Positions 15,517 to 24,209 of a stretch of DNA of 64,000 nt are shown piece after piece. Every line of letters begins with the position of its first letter. Position 1 is the stretch's first letter. This stretch comes from Chryseobacterium oranimense. GTDB lineage: Bacteria; Bacteroidota; Bacteroidia; Flavobacteriales; Weeksellaceae. The notes under the pieces are model-generated. The model was not told the origin of the DNA. It did not search any database and saw only the letters and a list, made by a program, of their open reading frames with translations. The stretch covers positions 1 to 64,000 of the forward strand of contig NZ_FQWT01000006.1 in NCBI RefSeq assembly GCF_900129755.1. Direction: 5' to 3'. The position numbers were made by a program, and so were the translations under genes.

Positions 15517-16320
15517 ATGAAAATCGTTATTCTTGGAGCCGGCAATATGGGCCTTTCTTTTTCCAAATCATTTTTAAAATACGAACTGATCAAACCTGAG
15601 AATCTCCATCTGATTACCCGTAACCAGTCTAAAATTTCCAAAATAGCAGAAGAGTTTCCCAAATCCATAATTTCTACTTTTGAAGAAACCAGCGACCTGG
15701 ATGCGGATCTAATTATTGTAGCAGTAAAGCCTCAGGATTTCCAGCATGTTGCCCAGAATTTCAGGTTTACATTGAAGGAAAACCAAATGGTTCTTTCTAT
15801 TATGGCCGGAATCAAGATTGAAAAAATTCAGAAATTATTAAATCATCCCCTCGTTGTGAGAGCCATGCCGAACTCTCCTACCCTTTTGGGGATGGGAATC
15901 ACAGGCTACACGGCAGCAAACGGCATTTCATTCAGCCAGCTGATCAATATTGAGAGACTTCTGAACAGCACAGGAAGATCAGTATACCTTGAAAATGAGG
16001 ATCTTCTGGATGGGGTTACAGCACTCTCGGGAAGCGGGCCGGCTTATTTCTATTATATTATTGACGCCATGATAAAAGCAGGCGTGGAAATGGGCATAGA
16101 AGAAAATCTTTCTCAACTTTTCGTAAAACAAACGATGCTGGGCGCCTATCACCTGATCAATAATTCTGAAAAAAGCCTTGAAGAACTTATTAAAGACGTA
16201 GCATCCAAAGGGGGAACCACCGAAGCAGCCTTAAAGACATTTGAAGAGCAGCATTTAAAAGAAATTTTAAAAGGCGGAATTCTGAATGCGGAAAAGCGGG
16301 CTAAAGAGCTGAATGGATAA
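15517..16320 (+). CDS. proC: Pyrroline-5-carboxylate reductase (ProC)
   Basis: Last step of proline synthesis: reduces pyrroline-5-carboxylate to proline with NAD(P)H, in the cytoplasm. Seen: N-terminal Rossmann motif ILGAGNMGLSFS, VAVKPQDF, VVRAMPNSPTLLGMG, and the family signature GVTALSGSGPAYFYYIIDAM, then SKGGTTEAALKTFE. Length of 267 aa is normal. Stand-alone gene, divergent from the Tae4-like gene. Confidence 0.96.
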   Translation: MKIVILGAGNMGLSFSKSFLKYELIKPENLHLITRNQSKISKIAEEFPKSIISTFEETSDLDADLIIVAVKPQDFQHVAQNFRFTLKENQMVLSIMAGIKIEKIQKLLNHPLVVRAMPNSPTLLGMGITGYTAANGISFSQLINIERLLNSTGRSVYLENEDLLDGVTALSGSGPAYFYYIIDAMIKAGVEMGIEENLSQLFVKQTMLGAYHLINNSEKSLEELIKDVASKGGTTEAALKTFEEQHLKEILKGGILNAEKRAKELNG

Positions 16321-16408
16321 TCAGATAAATTATTTTTTTCCCTCAATTAAATAACAGAAAAAAAATATCTATTTTTTTATATATTTACCCTTCAAAAAAC
16401 ACAAAAAA

Positions 16409-16921
16409 ATGAAACTAAAATTTTTACTACTTGCCGTGGTAATACTATTCTTCAATTGTAGTACCGTAAAGATGAACAGCAATGTATCCTCTGATTTTAA
16501 AGACTCGAAATTAAACAAAGTACTTGTTATTTTTAATGGCGGGCAATCAAGAAAAATTGAGGACACTTTTATTTCAACAATCAGCGCAGAATTAAATAAA
16601 CGTACAGTAGAAAATAAGTCATTAGCTATAAGACCTGCTATGCTGAACTATGAAACCGCATTAAAGGAAGCTGAAGAAAAATACAATCCCAACTACATTA
16701 TGTATATTAATTATATGCAAGTCACTACATGGTCTGACGGAACAGCCTTCGCCACCTATGATGTGAACATCACTGATAAAAAAAATGATTATTCCATATA
16801 TAAAGCAACTGTAACATTAGGAATCAACATGTTTACAGAAAAAAGCGGAGGCGAAAAGCTGGCTATTAAAATAATCGATGATTTAGCAAAAAATAATCTA
16901 ATTCCAACAGCACAAAAATGA
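16409..16921 (+). CDS. Hypothetical lipoprotein, first of a pair
   Basis: Lipoprotein signal ending LFFNC (Cys17) then STVKMN. The mature domain has an alternating pattern (KVLVIFNGG, a helix, RPAMLNY, NPNYIMYINYMQV, FATYDVNI) that recalls small alpha/beta lipoproteins that report stress or assemble outer-membrane complexes, but I cannot name a family. Its last codons overlap the next gene by 4 bp (ATGA), so the two are coupled. The downstream protein shares the CSTxxM start and a VLVIF/VLIIF strand and may be a distant paralogue. Confidence 0.75.
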   Translation: MKLKFLLLAVVILFFNCSTVKMNSNVSSDFKDSKLNKVLVIFNGGQSRKIEDTFISTISAELNKRTVENKSLAIRPAMLNYETALKEAEEKYNPNYIMYINYMQVTTWSDGTAFATYDVNITDKKNDYSIYKATVTLGINMFTEKSGGEKLAIKIIDDLAKNNLIPTAQK

Positions 16922-17379
16922 TTTTAAAAAATTTATTTTTAGCTTTTTGTATTTTAGCTTTAACTACCGGCTGCTCAACAAATAATATGTCCCATGCTGT
17001 TACTGATACATCCTTTAATGTAAAAAATGCTGATAACGTTCTGATTATCTTTCAAAATATTACATTTCCGGACAAAACAATTAATCAATTAAAACAGCAA
17101 TTAGATGGTACTTTTAAAAAGCATAATGTTACTTCTTCGAGTATCATCTATTCTGACATGGATAAAGAAAGAGAATATGTACTGGCAAAAGCACTAACCT
17201 CATTTCATTCGGATTATATACTGGAAATCAAACATTATTCTACTTCTTATCTTCAATGGAGTTTAATAGATGCCAATACAAAAAAAGAAGTATGGAAATC
17301 CTTCACAAGTTATATTACTGATGCAGACAAAATAAATAAAGCTTTTGAAAAGGAATATTTTGGCAAAAATAATCATTAA
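16918..17379 (+). CDS. Hypothetical lipoprotein, second of a pair
   Basis: Lipoprotein signal ending LTTGC (Cys19) then STNNMS. The 134-residue mature part repeats the layout of the upstream protein: NVLIIFQ, a helix (QLKQQLDGTFKKHN), a strand, SDYILEIKHY and WSLIDANTKKEVWKS. The start overlaps the end of the previous gene by 4 bp, which implies translational coupling and perhaps a hetero-complex. Function not recognised. Confidence 0.75.
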   Translation: MILKNLFLAFCILALTTGCSTNNMSHAVTDTSFNVKNADNVLIIFQNITFPDKTINQLKQQLDGTFKKHNVTSSSIIYSDMDKEREYVLAKALTSFHSDYILEIKHYSTSYLQWSLIDANTKKEVWKSFTSYITDADKINKAFEKEYFGKNNH

Positions 17380-17388
17380 TGTACTGGT

Positions 17389-17811
17389 CTAAATAAGCAG
17401 ACTCTTAAATCTTTTTTCAATAAACCCACGAAGCAGCCATCCAAGATAAACCCCAAAAGTATTAAGGATAATATCATCTACCTCAAACATCCCCATTCTG
17501 GTAAAATACTGGAGCGCCTCAACGATAATAATGGATGAAACAAAGGTATAGAGTAATGCTTTGAGATCTTTGAGGCCGGGCAATATCCATCCCAGAAATC
17601 CAAAGGGCATGAACATTATGATATTACCAAAAACAATGGTTACAATGTATTTCAGTTCAATGGTATTATGGATAAATTTTATAGTGGATAAAACAGGTTC
17701 CACAGTGATCTGGTTGTCTTCATACTGAGACCTGTCCATCCCAAAAAACATCAGATAAAGCAAAAACAGCGTATAGGGAACAATAATGATTTTATAAAAT
17801 TTCTTTAACAT
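17389..17811 (-). CDS. VanZ family membrane protein
   Basis: Four predicted transmembrane helices in about 140 aa, with VanZ-family features: a short first loop carrying charged residues, NIIMFMPFGFLGWILPGL, and EALQYFTRMGMFEVDDIILNTFGVYLGW (split over residues about 100-128). The role of VanZ-like proteins outside glycopeptide resistance is unclear. I chose the ATG at 17811; a TTG three codons upstream lies inside the -7 element TAAATTTG (17825-17818), so the mRNA probably starts at or very near the ATG. Divergent from lnt. Confidence 0.87.
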   Translation of the reverse strand: MLKKFYKIIIVPYTLFLLYLMFFGMDRSQYEDNQITVEPVLSTIKFIHNTIELKYIVTIVFGNIIMFMPFGFLGWILPGLKDLKALLYTFVSSIIIVEALQYFTRMGMFEVDDIILNTFGVYLGWLLRGFIEKRFKSLLI

Positions 17812-17817
17812 GAAGTG

Positions 17818-17825
17818 CAAATTTA
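17818..17825 (-). promoter_or_regulatory. -7 element of vanZ-like gene
   Basis: Minus strand TAAATTTG matches TAnnTTTG and ends only 6 nt before the ATG at 17811, which predicts a leaderless or nearly leaderless transcript. Confidence 0.5.
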
Positions 17826-17841
17826 TTCATTTAAAAAACAT

Positions 17842-17849
17842 TAAATTTG
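17842..17849 (+). promoter_or_regulatory. -7 element of lnt
   Basis: TAAATTTG matches TAnnTTTG, 17 bp before the lnt ATG at 17867. The divergent vanZ-like -7 element lies 17 bp to the left, so the two promoters overlap. Confidence 0.5.
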
Positions 17850-17866
17850 TATGTTAAATCAAATTA

Positions 17867-19501
17867 ATGAAATACGTTTTACTTACGCTCATTTCAGCGA
17901 TGCTGCTGTCCATCTCGTGGCCTACTTACGGAGTTCCGTTTTTTATATTTTTTGCCCTTGTTCCTTTACTTATGATGGAGCATGGAATCTCAAAATTTTC
18001 CTCTTACAACAGAAAGAGCTGGATGGTTTTCGGGCTGTCCTACCTTTGTTTTGTGATCTGGAACATCGTCACTACAGGATGGCTGTACGGCTCTAAAAAC
18101 CCGGACGGCAGCCACTCCATGATGGCTGTGGTATTTCCGGTCCTGGTCAATTCTTTTTTATATTCCCTTGTTTTCCAATGCTATCATTGGTACAAGAATG
18201 CACAGGGAACGTATTGGGGATTGGGATTTCTGATCGCCATATGGATGAGCTTTGAAAAATTCCACCTGAACTGGGAACTGACATGGCCATGGCTGAATTT
18301 AGGAAACGTATTCTCAGAATATCCAAAACTGATCCAGTGGTACGATACTCTTGGAGCTACCGGCGGAAGCTTCTGGATTTTAGTAGTGAATGTTTTGATT
18401 TTCTACACTATAAGAACATGGGAAGCAGGCAGGAAACGAAAAGACCTGATCAGGAATACATCAATTGTTGCAGCCTTGATCATTCTTCCGATGATCATTT
18501 CATTAATCAAATACAACAGTTTCGATGAAAAACCTTCCGGACAGGTTAATGTCCTGATGCTGCAGCCAGATCTTGATCCCTACGCAGAAAAGTATTCAAA
18601 AGACAGTCTTACGATTGAAAATGATCTTTTAACGTTAGCTGAAAACAATTCAAAGGGAAAAATCGATTATTTTATTGCTCCGGAAACTGCCCTTCCCGGA
18701 AGAGGATCTATCTCCGAAACCGCTTTTGAAAAGAGCCTGCTTTTAAATAATGTGAAAGGATTTTTGTCCAAACATCCCGGAGCCGTTTTTGCAACAGGAA
18801 TTTCTTCACACCGTTTCTATAAAAACCAGGAAAATATTCCTAAAGAAGCTTATGAGATTAATCCGGGCCTCTGGGTGGAAAGCTACAATACAGCCATTCA
18901 GATTACACCACAGCAACAGGTACAGGTGTATCACAAAGGAAAACTTGTTCCCGGAGTTGAGATCTTCCCATACATGAGCGTCCTGAAACCCCTTTTAGGT
19001 GATGCCATGCTGAATCTGGGCGGAACCGTTGCCTCGTTAGGAATAGACAAGGAAAGAAAATCCTTTGCCAACCCTTACAACAAAGGCAGAATGGCACCTA
19101 TCATCTGCTATGAAAGCATTTATGGAGAATTCACAACGGATTATGTAAAAAAAGGAGCCAATTTCTTAGGCATTATGACGAATGATTCATGGTGGGGCGT
19201 CACGGAAGGACACAAGCAGCTTCTTTCTTATGCAAAACTAAGGGCTATTGAAACGAGGAGAGAAATTGCACGGGCTGCCAACAGCGGAATCTCGGCTCAT
19301 ATTAATGCAAAAGGAGAAGTGGTAGCCGATACCTTCTATGGTGATAAAACAACCTTATTTGCTAAAGTGAATCTTTACGAAACCAAGACTTTCTACACGA
19401 GAGCCGGGGATTTACTATCAAGGTTTTCCATTTTTTCACTGGGCTTCCTGCTGTTTTATTTCCTTATTGAAAAATTTAAGAACAGGACGAAAAAGGCTTA
19501 G
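17867..19501 (+). CDS. lnt: Apolipoprotein N-acyltransferase (Lnt)
   Basis: Adds the third acyl chain to the N-terminal Cys of lipoproteins at the outer face of the inner membrane. About six N-terminal transmembrane helices (residues 1-215) are followed by a carbon-nitrogen hydrolase domain (about 220-500) and a final helix. The catalytic triad is visible: Glu in APETALPGRG, Lys in YHKGKLVPGVE and Cys in PIICYESIYGE. TNDSWWG and NSGISAHI are further family motifs. 544 aa is typical for Bacteroidota. Single gene; fits the many lipoproteins in this window. Confidence 0.95.
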   Translation: MKYVLLTLISAMLLSISWPTYGVPFFIFFALVPLLMMEHGISKFSSYNRKSWMVFGLSYLCFVIWNIVTTGWLYGSKNPDGSHSMMAVVFPVLVNSFLYSLVFQCYHWYKNAQGTYWGLGFLIAIWMSFEKFHLNWELTWPWLNLGNVFSEYPKLIQWYDTLGATGGSFWILVVNVLIFYTIRTWEAGRKRKDLIRNTSIVAALIILPMIISLIKYNSFDEKPSGQVNVLMLQPDLDPYAEKYSKDSLTIENDLLTLAENNSKGKIDYFIAPETALPGRGSISETAFEKSLLLNNVKGFLSKHPGAVFATGISSHRFYKNQENIPKEAYEINPGLWVESYNTAIQITPQQQVQVYHKGKLVPGVEIFPYMSVLKPLLGDAMLNLGGTVASLGIDKERKSFANPYNKGRMAPIICYESIYGEFTTDYVKKGANFLGIMTNDSWWGVTEGHKQLLSYAKLRAIETRREIARAANSGISAHINAKGEVVADTFYGDKTTLFAKVNLYETKTFYTRAGDLLSRFSIFSLGFLLFYFLIEKFKNRTKKA

Positions 19502-19732
19502 TTTTTTTAACACAAATGCCACTAATCATTTGCACAAATAAACACAACAAATGTACTTGAGCAAAAAGCTGTATGACTGATTAAACGGCGGAAACCCCTT
19601 CCCTGGAGAGATTGCGAAAATTCAAAGAATTTTTGACGGGTTAGCTCAAAACAATTCTCATTAAAAAAACCACAATAAAAAGGAAAAGCCAGCTGGACGT
19701 CTGGCTTTTCTTACTAATAGAACTCTTCAGTT
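19502..19732. repeat. Intergenic repeat region with terminator
   Basis: No coding region. 19510-19555 is a short periodic run built on ACACAAATG/TTTGCACAAAT units, of the low-complexity type often seen between flavobacterial genes. The right end holds the terminator of the FG-GAP protein gene. Confidence 0.4.
19676..19710 (-). terminator. Intrinsic terminator
   Basis: GAAAAGCCAG (19683-19692) pairs with CTGGCTTTTC (19701-19710); on the minus strand a T-rich run follows. It ends the FG-GAP protein gene. Confidence 0.85.
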
Positions 19733-21445
19733 TTATTTAATGATGAGCTTCCGGATGGTTATTTCGTTTTTTATTTTCAGTTTTAAAAGATAAGCTCCTC
19801 TTATAAGATGAGATATATTGATGGACTGGTCATTATTTAAAACCACATTCTGCTTCCTGCCATCCATAGAATACAGTTCAACATCAGAAACTCTTTCCCC
19901 TCCGATAAATACCTTATCTGATGCAGGATTCGGATATACCGAAATTGGATTACTTTTAACTGCATCACGCGTTCCCAATGAACATTGAGCAGAGGCATCA
20001 GAAAAAACTTTTGAAGCATCTATTGATCTTACGCTCCAATATACATTCTGAACAGAAGGATCCAGATCCAGGAACCAGGAAGGGGCGGTCACTATATATT
20101 TTGCAATATTGGCAGCTCCGGGTGTAGACCCTACTTTGATTTCGTACCGGAGAGCATTTGTCGGGGTTTTATCGTCCGATGCCCCGCTCCATGAGAAATT
20201 AAAGCGGTTTCCGGTCTTTGTTAAATTAAGGACTGCAGGAGGCAAAGGCTTCAGATTAACTTCAGTTGAAGTATTTTTGAAGATTTTGGTAAGTGAAGGC
20301 ATGCCCGGATCTGCCCAATCAAATCCGGACAATAGAACATCCAGACGGTTGTCATTGTCAAAGTCAAGTAAATTCACGAAGCCCGGACCTCCTAAAGCAT
20401 GCAGTCCTGTAGGTATGCTTTCAATAAAACCCTGTGCTGAAGGACTGTACAGAAAAGCCTTTACAACAGCATTGGTATTTTCATCATTCCCGGAAACCAT
20501 AAAATCATAGTATCCGTCATTATTCACATCACCTGTCACTACAGATGAATCTGCAATCTCAGGAATATTTATTTTTTGTTCGGTTAGATTTCCTGTTCCG
20601 TCATTCATCAGCACTGCCAGATAGCCATTATAATCAGCATCCTGACCGGAAATTACCACATCCTGGAAACCATCAGCATTGAAATCTGCAAAATCCATTT
20701 TACCACCTGCAAGAGCTGTAAAGTCCTGGGAAAACACAAGGGCTCCTGACTGGTTCAGATAAACCTTAAAGGAGGGATTATCCCCTTGTTCCATTCCTAA
20801 AATCACAAGATCAAGAAGATGATCGTTATTAAGATCGATGAATTTAAAACTTCCATTCTGCGTTCCCGGCTGCCAGGCTTTGAAAATTTCAAAATCAGTT
20901 CCGGTATTCCTGTAAAAATCCAGATGATTCAGAAAACCGGCACCTTCCACATACTGAGTTCCGTTGATGGAATAATCCATTTTACCGTCATTATTGAAAT
21001 CAAAAGCTTCCAGAGAACCATAGACTTTCCCTTCCAGTTCTGCTTCTTTCGTAAAAGCCGTTCCTGTATTACGGAACCTGTAATGTTTGTAATTGACTAC
21101 ATCATTATAACTCAATCCTGTAGAAATAATATCAAGAAGCCCGTCATTATCAAAATCCATGAATTTTATATCTCCAAGATGTGTTGCATCCACTCCAAGA
21201 TCGCCATACGGCATCAGTGAAACTCCATTATTTTTGTACACTTCGTTGAAAGATGTATCTACGTTTCCGTCATGATCACTATCAATAGCTCCGTTAATCA
21301 CTATATCCGGCTTTCCATCCCCGTCCATATCTGCTGTATCCGCGGCTCCGTAATAGTAATTTTTCATACCTGTCTGGATTTCAATGTAGTCCTGTGCCAT
21401 AAGCCCAACGGGAAGCATAGATAAAAAAATACAGATCCTCTTCAT
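19733..21445 (-). CDS. T9SS-secreted FG-GAP/VCBS repeat protein
   Basis: Signal peptide at 1-17 (MKRICIFLSMLPVGLMAQ). Seven Ca-binding-like repeats of the FG-GAP/VCBS type follow, each with a D-x-[DN]-x-D-G core (for example DMDGDGKPDIVI, DFDNDGLLDII, DFNNDGKMDY, DLNNDHLLDLV, DFNADGFQDVV, DVNNDGYYDF, DFDNDNRLDVL), which predicts a beta-propeller. A Fn3-like segment (about residues 395-490) and a type A T9SS sorting domain (VYPNPASDKVFIGG ... LKIKNEITIRKLIIK) close it. I start at the ATG at 21445, right before the signal peptide; the frame is open 29 codons further. Probably a secreted binding protein. Confidence 0.9.
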   Translation of the reverse strand: MKRICIFLSMLPVGLMAQDYIEIQTGMKNYYYGAADTADMDGDGKPDIVINGAIDSDHDGNVDTSFNEVYKNNGVSLMPYGDLGVDATHLGDIKFMDFDNDGLLDIISTGLSYNDVVNYKHYRFRNTGTAFTKEAELEGKVYGSLEAFDFNNDGKMDYSINGTQYVEGAGFLNHLDFYRNTGTDFEIFKAWQPGTQNGSFKFIDLNNDHLLDLVILGMEQGDNPSFKVYLNQSGALVFSQDFTALAGGKMDFADFNADGFQDVVISGQDADYNGYLAVLMNDGTGNLTEQKINIPEIADSSVVTGDVNNDGYYDFMVSGNDENTNAVVKAFLYSPSAQGFIESIPTGLHALGGPGFVNLLDFDNDNRLDVLLSGFDWADPGMPSLTKIFKNTSTEVNLKPLPPAVLNLTKTGNRFNFSWSGASDDKTPTNALRYEIKVGSTPGAANIAKYIVTAPSWFLDLDPSVQNVYWSVRSIDASKVFSDASAQCSLGTRDAVKSNPISVYPNPASDKVFIGGERVSDVELYSMDGRKQNVVLNNDQSINISHLIRGAYLLKLKIKNEITIRKLIIK

Positions 21446-21686
21446 ATTATTTTTATTTAGATTAATTAAAAACAAAGATAGGGTATTCGGATTTGCTTTT
21501 TCCGGAAAGCTGACATGAAATATATCAGTCACTTGGTTTAGGCTGTATTGGGGATAATTTTATTTTAAAAATCATGATTATTAATCAGCCAGTTATTTGT
21601 AAATATTTTCCAAAAGATTTGTCTATCTAAAAATTTCTTCGTTATTTTGCACTCTCAAATATTTATACAAATAAGAACATCGAGAT

Positions 21687-21929
21687 ATGTCAAGAATTTG
21701 CCAAATAACAGGAAAGCGTGCAATGGTTGGTAACAACGTTTCTCACGCTAATAACAAAACGAAGCGTCGTTTTGAAATTAACTTATTAGAGAAGAAGTTT
21801 TACCTTCCGGAGCAAGATAAGCACGTTACACTGAAAGTATCAGCTCATGGATTGAGAGTGATTAACAAGATTGGAATCGAGGAAGCTATTGAAAGAGCTA
21901 CTAGAAACGGATTGATTAAAAAGAATTAA
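21687..21929 (+). CDS. rpmB: 50S ribosomal protein L28
   Basis: 80-aa ribosomal protein with the L28 N-terminus [28 protein letters not shown] (residues 2-29) and [17 protein letters not shown]. Only one Cys is present, so it is the zinc-free type. First gene of the cluster L28 - L33 - DUF4295, with 6 bp to the next gene. Confidence 0.98.
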   Translation: MSRICQITGKRAMVGNNVSHANNKTKRRFEINLLEKKFYLPEQDKHVTLKVSAHGLRVINKIGIEEAIERATRNGLIKKN

Positions 21930-21935
21930 TAAATC

Positions 21936-22118
21936 ATGGCAAAAAAAGGAAACAGAGTTCAAGTAATCCTTGAATGTACAGAGCACAAAGAGAGCGGTAT
22001 GCCAGGAATGTCAAGATACATTTCTACTAAAAATAAAAAGAACACTACTGAAAGATTGGAATTGAAAAAATACAATCCTGTTCTTAAGAAAGTTACAGTT
22101 CACAAAGAAATCAAGTAA
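21936..22118 (+). CDS. rpmG: 50S ribosomal protein L33
   Basis: 60-aa L33 with [18 protein letters not shown] and [22 protein letters not shown] (residues about 27-48). Only one Cys, without the CxxC pairs, so it is the zinc-independent form. It lies between L28 and the DUF4295 gene. Confidence 0.98.
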   Translation: MAKKGNRVQVILECTEHKESGMPGMSRYISTKNKKNTTERLELKKYNPVLKKVTVHKEIK

Positions 22119-22137
22119 TTTATAAATATAATTTACC

Positions 22138-22287
22138 ATGGCAAAGAAAGTAGTAGCAACCCTACAAACCGGGTCAAAAAAAATGACCAAAGTTGTGAAA
22201 ATGGTTAAGTCATCCAAGTCAGGTGCTTACGTTTTCGAAGAAAAAGTAATGAATGCAGACGAAGTAGAAGGTTATTTGAAGAAATAA
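22138..22287 (+). CDS. DUF4295 family protein
   Basis: A 49-aa basic protein: MAKKVVATLQTGSKKMTK, then VKMVKSSKSGAYVFEEK, VMNADEVEGYLKK, stop. It is 19 bp after L33, in the place where Bacteroidota encode DUF4295, a small lineage-specific protein. Its position suggests a ribosome-associated role, possibly a lineage-specific ribosomal protein (inference). The ATG at 22138 gives the full family N-terminus. Confidence 0.93.
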   Translation: MAKKVVATLQTGSKKMTKVVKMVKSSKSGAYVFEEKVMNADEVEGYLKK

Positions 22288-22308
22288 TCTCCACTTTATT
22301 TACAATAT

Positions 22309-22340
22309 AAAAAACTACTCAGATTTTGGGTAGTTTTTTT
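22309..22340 (+). terminator. Intrinsic terminator of L28-L33-DUF4295
   Basis: AAAAAACTAC pairs with GTAGTTTTTT around an 11-nt loop, followed by T. It separates the ribosomal cluster from the RidA and ftsY genes. Confidence 0.85.
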
Positions 22341-22384
22341 GTTATCTTTGTTCACCAGATTATTAATCAATTAAATAATATCCT

Positions 22385-22852
22385 ATGAAAAAGATTTTTA
22401 TTCTGGTTTTCACAGAAATTTTTCTATTTTCATTCGGTCAGAAAAAGATGAACAATGTAGAATATAAAAGCTCCGCAGAAGTTTTTACCATTAAAGGACT
22501 TTCGCAATCGACAAGCATTGACTGCGGAACTTCCAGAATGATCCTTCTCTCCGGACAGGTTCCATTGGATGCTGCAGGTAATCTTATAGGAAACGATGTT
22601 GAGAAACAAACTCAGCAGGTTTTTAAAAACATCGAGTACATCCTGAAAGAATATGGAGCTACAGGAAAAGACATCGTAAAGCTTGGAATTTTCATCACCG
22701 ATATTTCCAAAACACCAGACTTTAGAAAAATCCGTGACTTATATATCAACCTTCAAAATCCTCCTGTGAGCACACTTGTGGAAGTGAGCCGTCTTTTCAG
22801 AGATGACGTACTTATAGAAGTAGAGGCCACGGCAGTTATAAAAAACAAATAA
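22385..22852 (+). CDS. RidA family protein with signal peptide
   Basis: RidA (YjgF) proteins deaminate reactive enamine/imine intermediates. The core is intact: MILLSGQVPLDAAGNLIG, QTQQVFKNIEYILKEYGAT, and VSTLVEVSRLFRDDVLIEVEATAV with the Arg that binds the carboxylate (the first Arg in EVSRLFRDD). About 30 extra residues precede it, starting MKKIFILVFTEIFLFSFGQKK, a good signal peptide, so this form should be periplasmic. It stands between the L28-L33-DUF4295 cluster and ftsY, 9 bp before ftsY, and is likely co-transcribed with it. Confidence 0.88.
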   Translation: MKKIFILVFTEIFLFSFGQKKMNNVEYKSSAEVFTIKGLSQSTSIDCGTSRMILLSGQVPLDAAGNLIGNDVEKQTQQVFKNIEYILKEYGATGKDIVKLGIFITDISKTPDFRKIRDLYINLQNPPVSTLVEVSRLFRDDVLIEVEATAVIKNK

Positions 22853-22861
22853 GAATAAACT

Positions 22862-23815
22862 ATGAGTTGGTTTAAAAATATTTTCAAAAAAGAAGAAAAA
22901 GAAACTTTAGACAAGGGCCTGGAAAAATCCAGCCAGGGTTTCTTTGAAAAAATGACGAAGGCCGTAGTCGGTAAAAGCAAAGTAGATGATGAAGTTCTGG
23001 ATGATCTTGAAGAAATACTGATTGCGTCTGATGTAGGAGCTTCCACAACCATTAAAATCATAGAAAGGATTGAAGAACGTGTTGCCCGCGATAAATATGT
23101 AGGCGTAGGTGAACTTGATGCTATTCTGCGTGAAGAAATTTCAGGACTACTCCTGGAAAACCCTCATGCCGGAACAGGAAATATAGATACTTCTAAAAAG
23201 CCGTATGTCATCATGGTAGTTGGAGTGAACGGTGTAGGAAAAACGACCACAATCGGGAAGCTGGCTCATCAGTTTAAATCCGAAGGCAAAAAAGTTGTCC
23301 TTGGCGCTGCAGATACCTTCAGAGCAGCTGCAGTAGACCAGCTGACGATCTGGAGCCAAAGAGTGGGTGTTCCTATCGTTAAACAGGATATGGGATCAGA
23401 TCCTGCCTCTGTAGCTTTTGATACGGTACAGAGTGCCGTGGCGCAAGGTGCAGATGTGGTGATCATTGACACTGCGGGAAGGCTTCACAATAAGATCAAC
23501 CTGATGAATGAGCTTTCCAAGATCAAAAGAGTAATGCAGAAGGTAATTCCTGATGCCCCTCATGAAATCCTTTTGGTTCTTGACGGATCTACCGGACAGA
23601 ATGCATTTGAGCAGGCCAAACAGTTCACAGCAGCCACAGAAGTAAACGCATTGGCAGTAACAAAACTTGACGGAACAGCCAAAGGCGGTGTCGTTATAGG
23701 TATATCCGATCAGTTCCAGATTCCGGTAAAATATATAGGGGTAGGCGAAAAGATGCAGGACCTTCAATTGTTTAATGGTACAGAATTTGTAGACTCTTTT
23801 TTCAAGAAAAGATGA
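22862..23815 (+). CDS. ftsY: Signal recognition particle receptor FtsY
   Basis: SRP receptor GTPase that docks ribosome-nascent chain complexes at the membrane. Seen: N-terminal amphipathic start (MSWFKNIFKKEEKE), helical N domain (about 40-110), then the G domain with VGVNGVGKTTTIGKLA (P-loop), DTFRAAAVDQL, DTAGRLHNK, TKLDGTAKGG and YIGVGEKMQDL. It lacks the long acidic A domain of E. coli, which is normal for Bacteroidota (317 aa). Confidence 0.97.
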   Translation: MSWFKNIFKKEEKETLDKGLEKSSQGFFEKMTKAVVGKSKVDDEVLDDLEEILIASDVGASTTIKIIERIEERVARDKYVGVGELDAILREEISGLLLENPHAGTGNIDTSKKPYVIMVVGVNGVGKTTTIGKLAHQFKSEGKKVVLGAADTFRAAAVDQLTIWSQRVGVPIVKQDMGSDPASVAFDTVQSAVAQGADVVIIDTAGRLHNKINLMNELSKIKRVMQKVIPDAPHEILLVLDGSTGQNAFEQAKQFTAATEVNALAVTKLDGTAKGGVVIGISDQFQIPVKYIGVGEKMQDLQLFNGTEFVDSFFKKR

Positions 23816-23885
23816 TTTTTATCATATTTATCTTTAAATTAGTATATCAAATTCACACATTATTAACAATTAAAAATTTAGGACT

Positions 23886-24140
23886 ATGGGAATTTTAACT
23901 TGGATCATATTTGGTCTTATCGCAGGGGCAATTGCAAAACTTATTATGCCGGGAACACAAGGCGGCGGATGGTTAATGACTATTATTTTAGGTATTGTTG
24001 GAGCATTCGTAGGAGGATTTATAGGCAGCTTTTTGGGATGGGGAACTACAGATAGTTTCGATTTCAGAAGTATGCTGTTAGCTGTCGGAGGATCGTTAAT
24101 CGTTCTCTGGATCTACGGAATGGCCACAAGGAAAGGCTAA
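23886..24140 (+). CDS. GlsB/YeaQ/YmgE family membrane protein
   Basis: 84-aa protein with three short transmembrane helices rich in Gly (GILTWIIFGLIAGAIAKL, GWLMTIILGIVGAFVGGF, LLAVGGSLIVLWIYG). GAIAKLIMPG is the family hallmark. These are stress-associated inner-membrane proteins with no known activity. Single gene ending at a strong terminator. Confidence 0.92.
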   Translation: MGILTWIIFGLIAGAIAKLIMPGTQGGGWLMTIILGIVGAFVGGFIGSFLGWGTTDSFDFRSMLLAVGGSLIVLWIYGMATRKG

Positions 24141-24155
24141 AAGCAGATAAAAAAT

Positions 24156-24192
24156 AAAACCCCGGAACTGAAATTCAGTTCCGGGGTTTTTT
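24156..24192. terminator. Bidirectional terminator
   Basis: AAAACCCCGGAACTG pairs with CAGTTCCGGGGTTTT, followed by T. It serves the GlsB-like gene and the convergent sppA. Confidence 0.9.
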
Positions 24193-24209
24193 GTACAATA
24201 TAATTTAGT

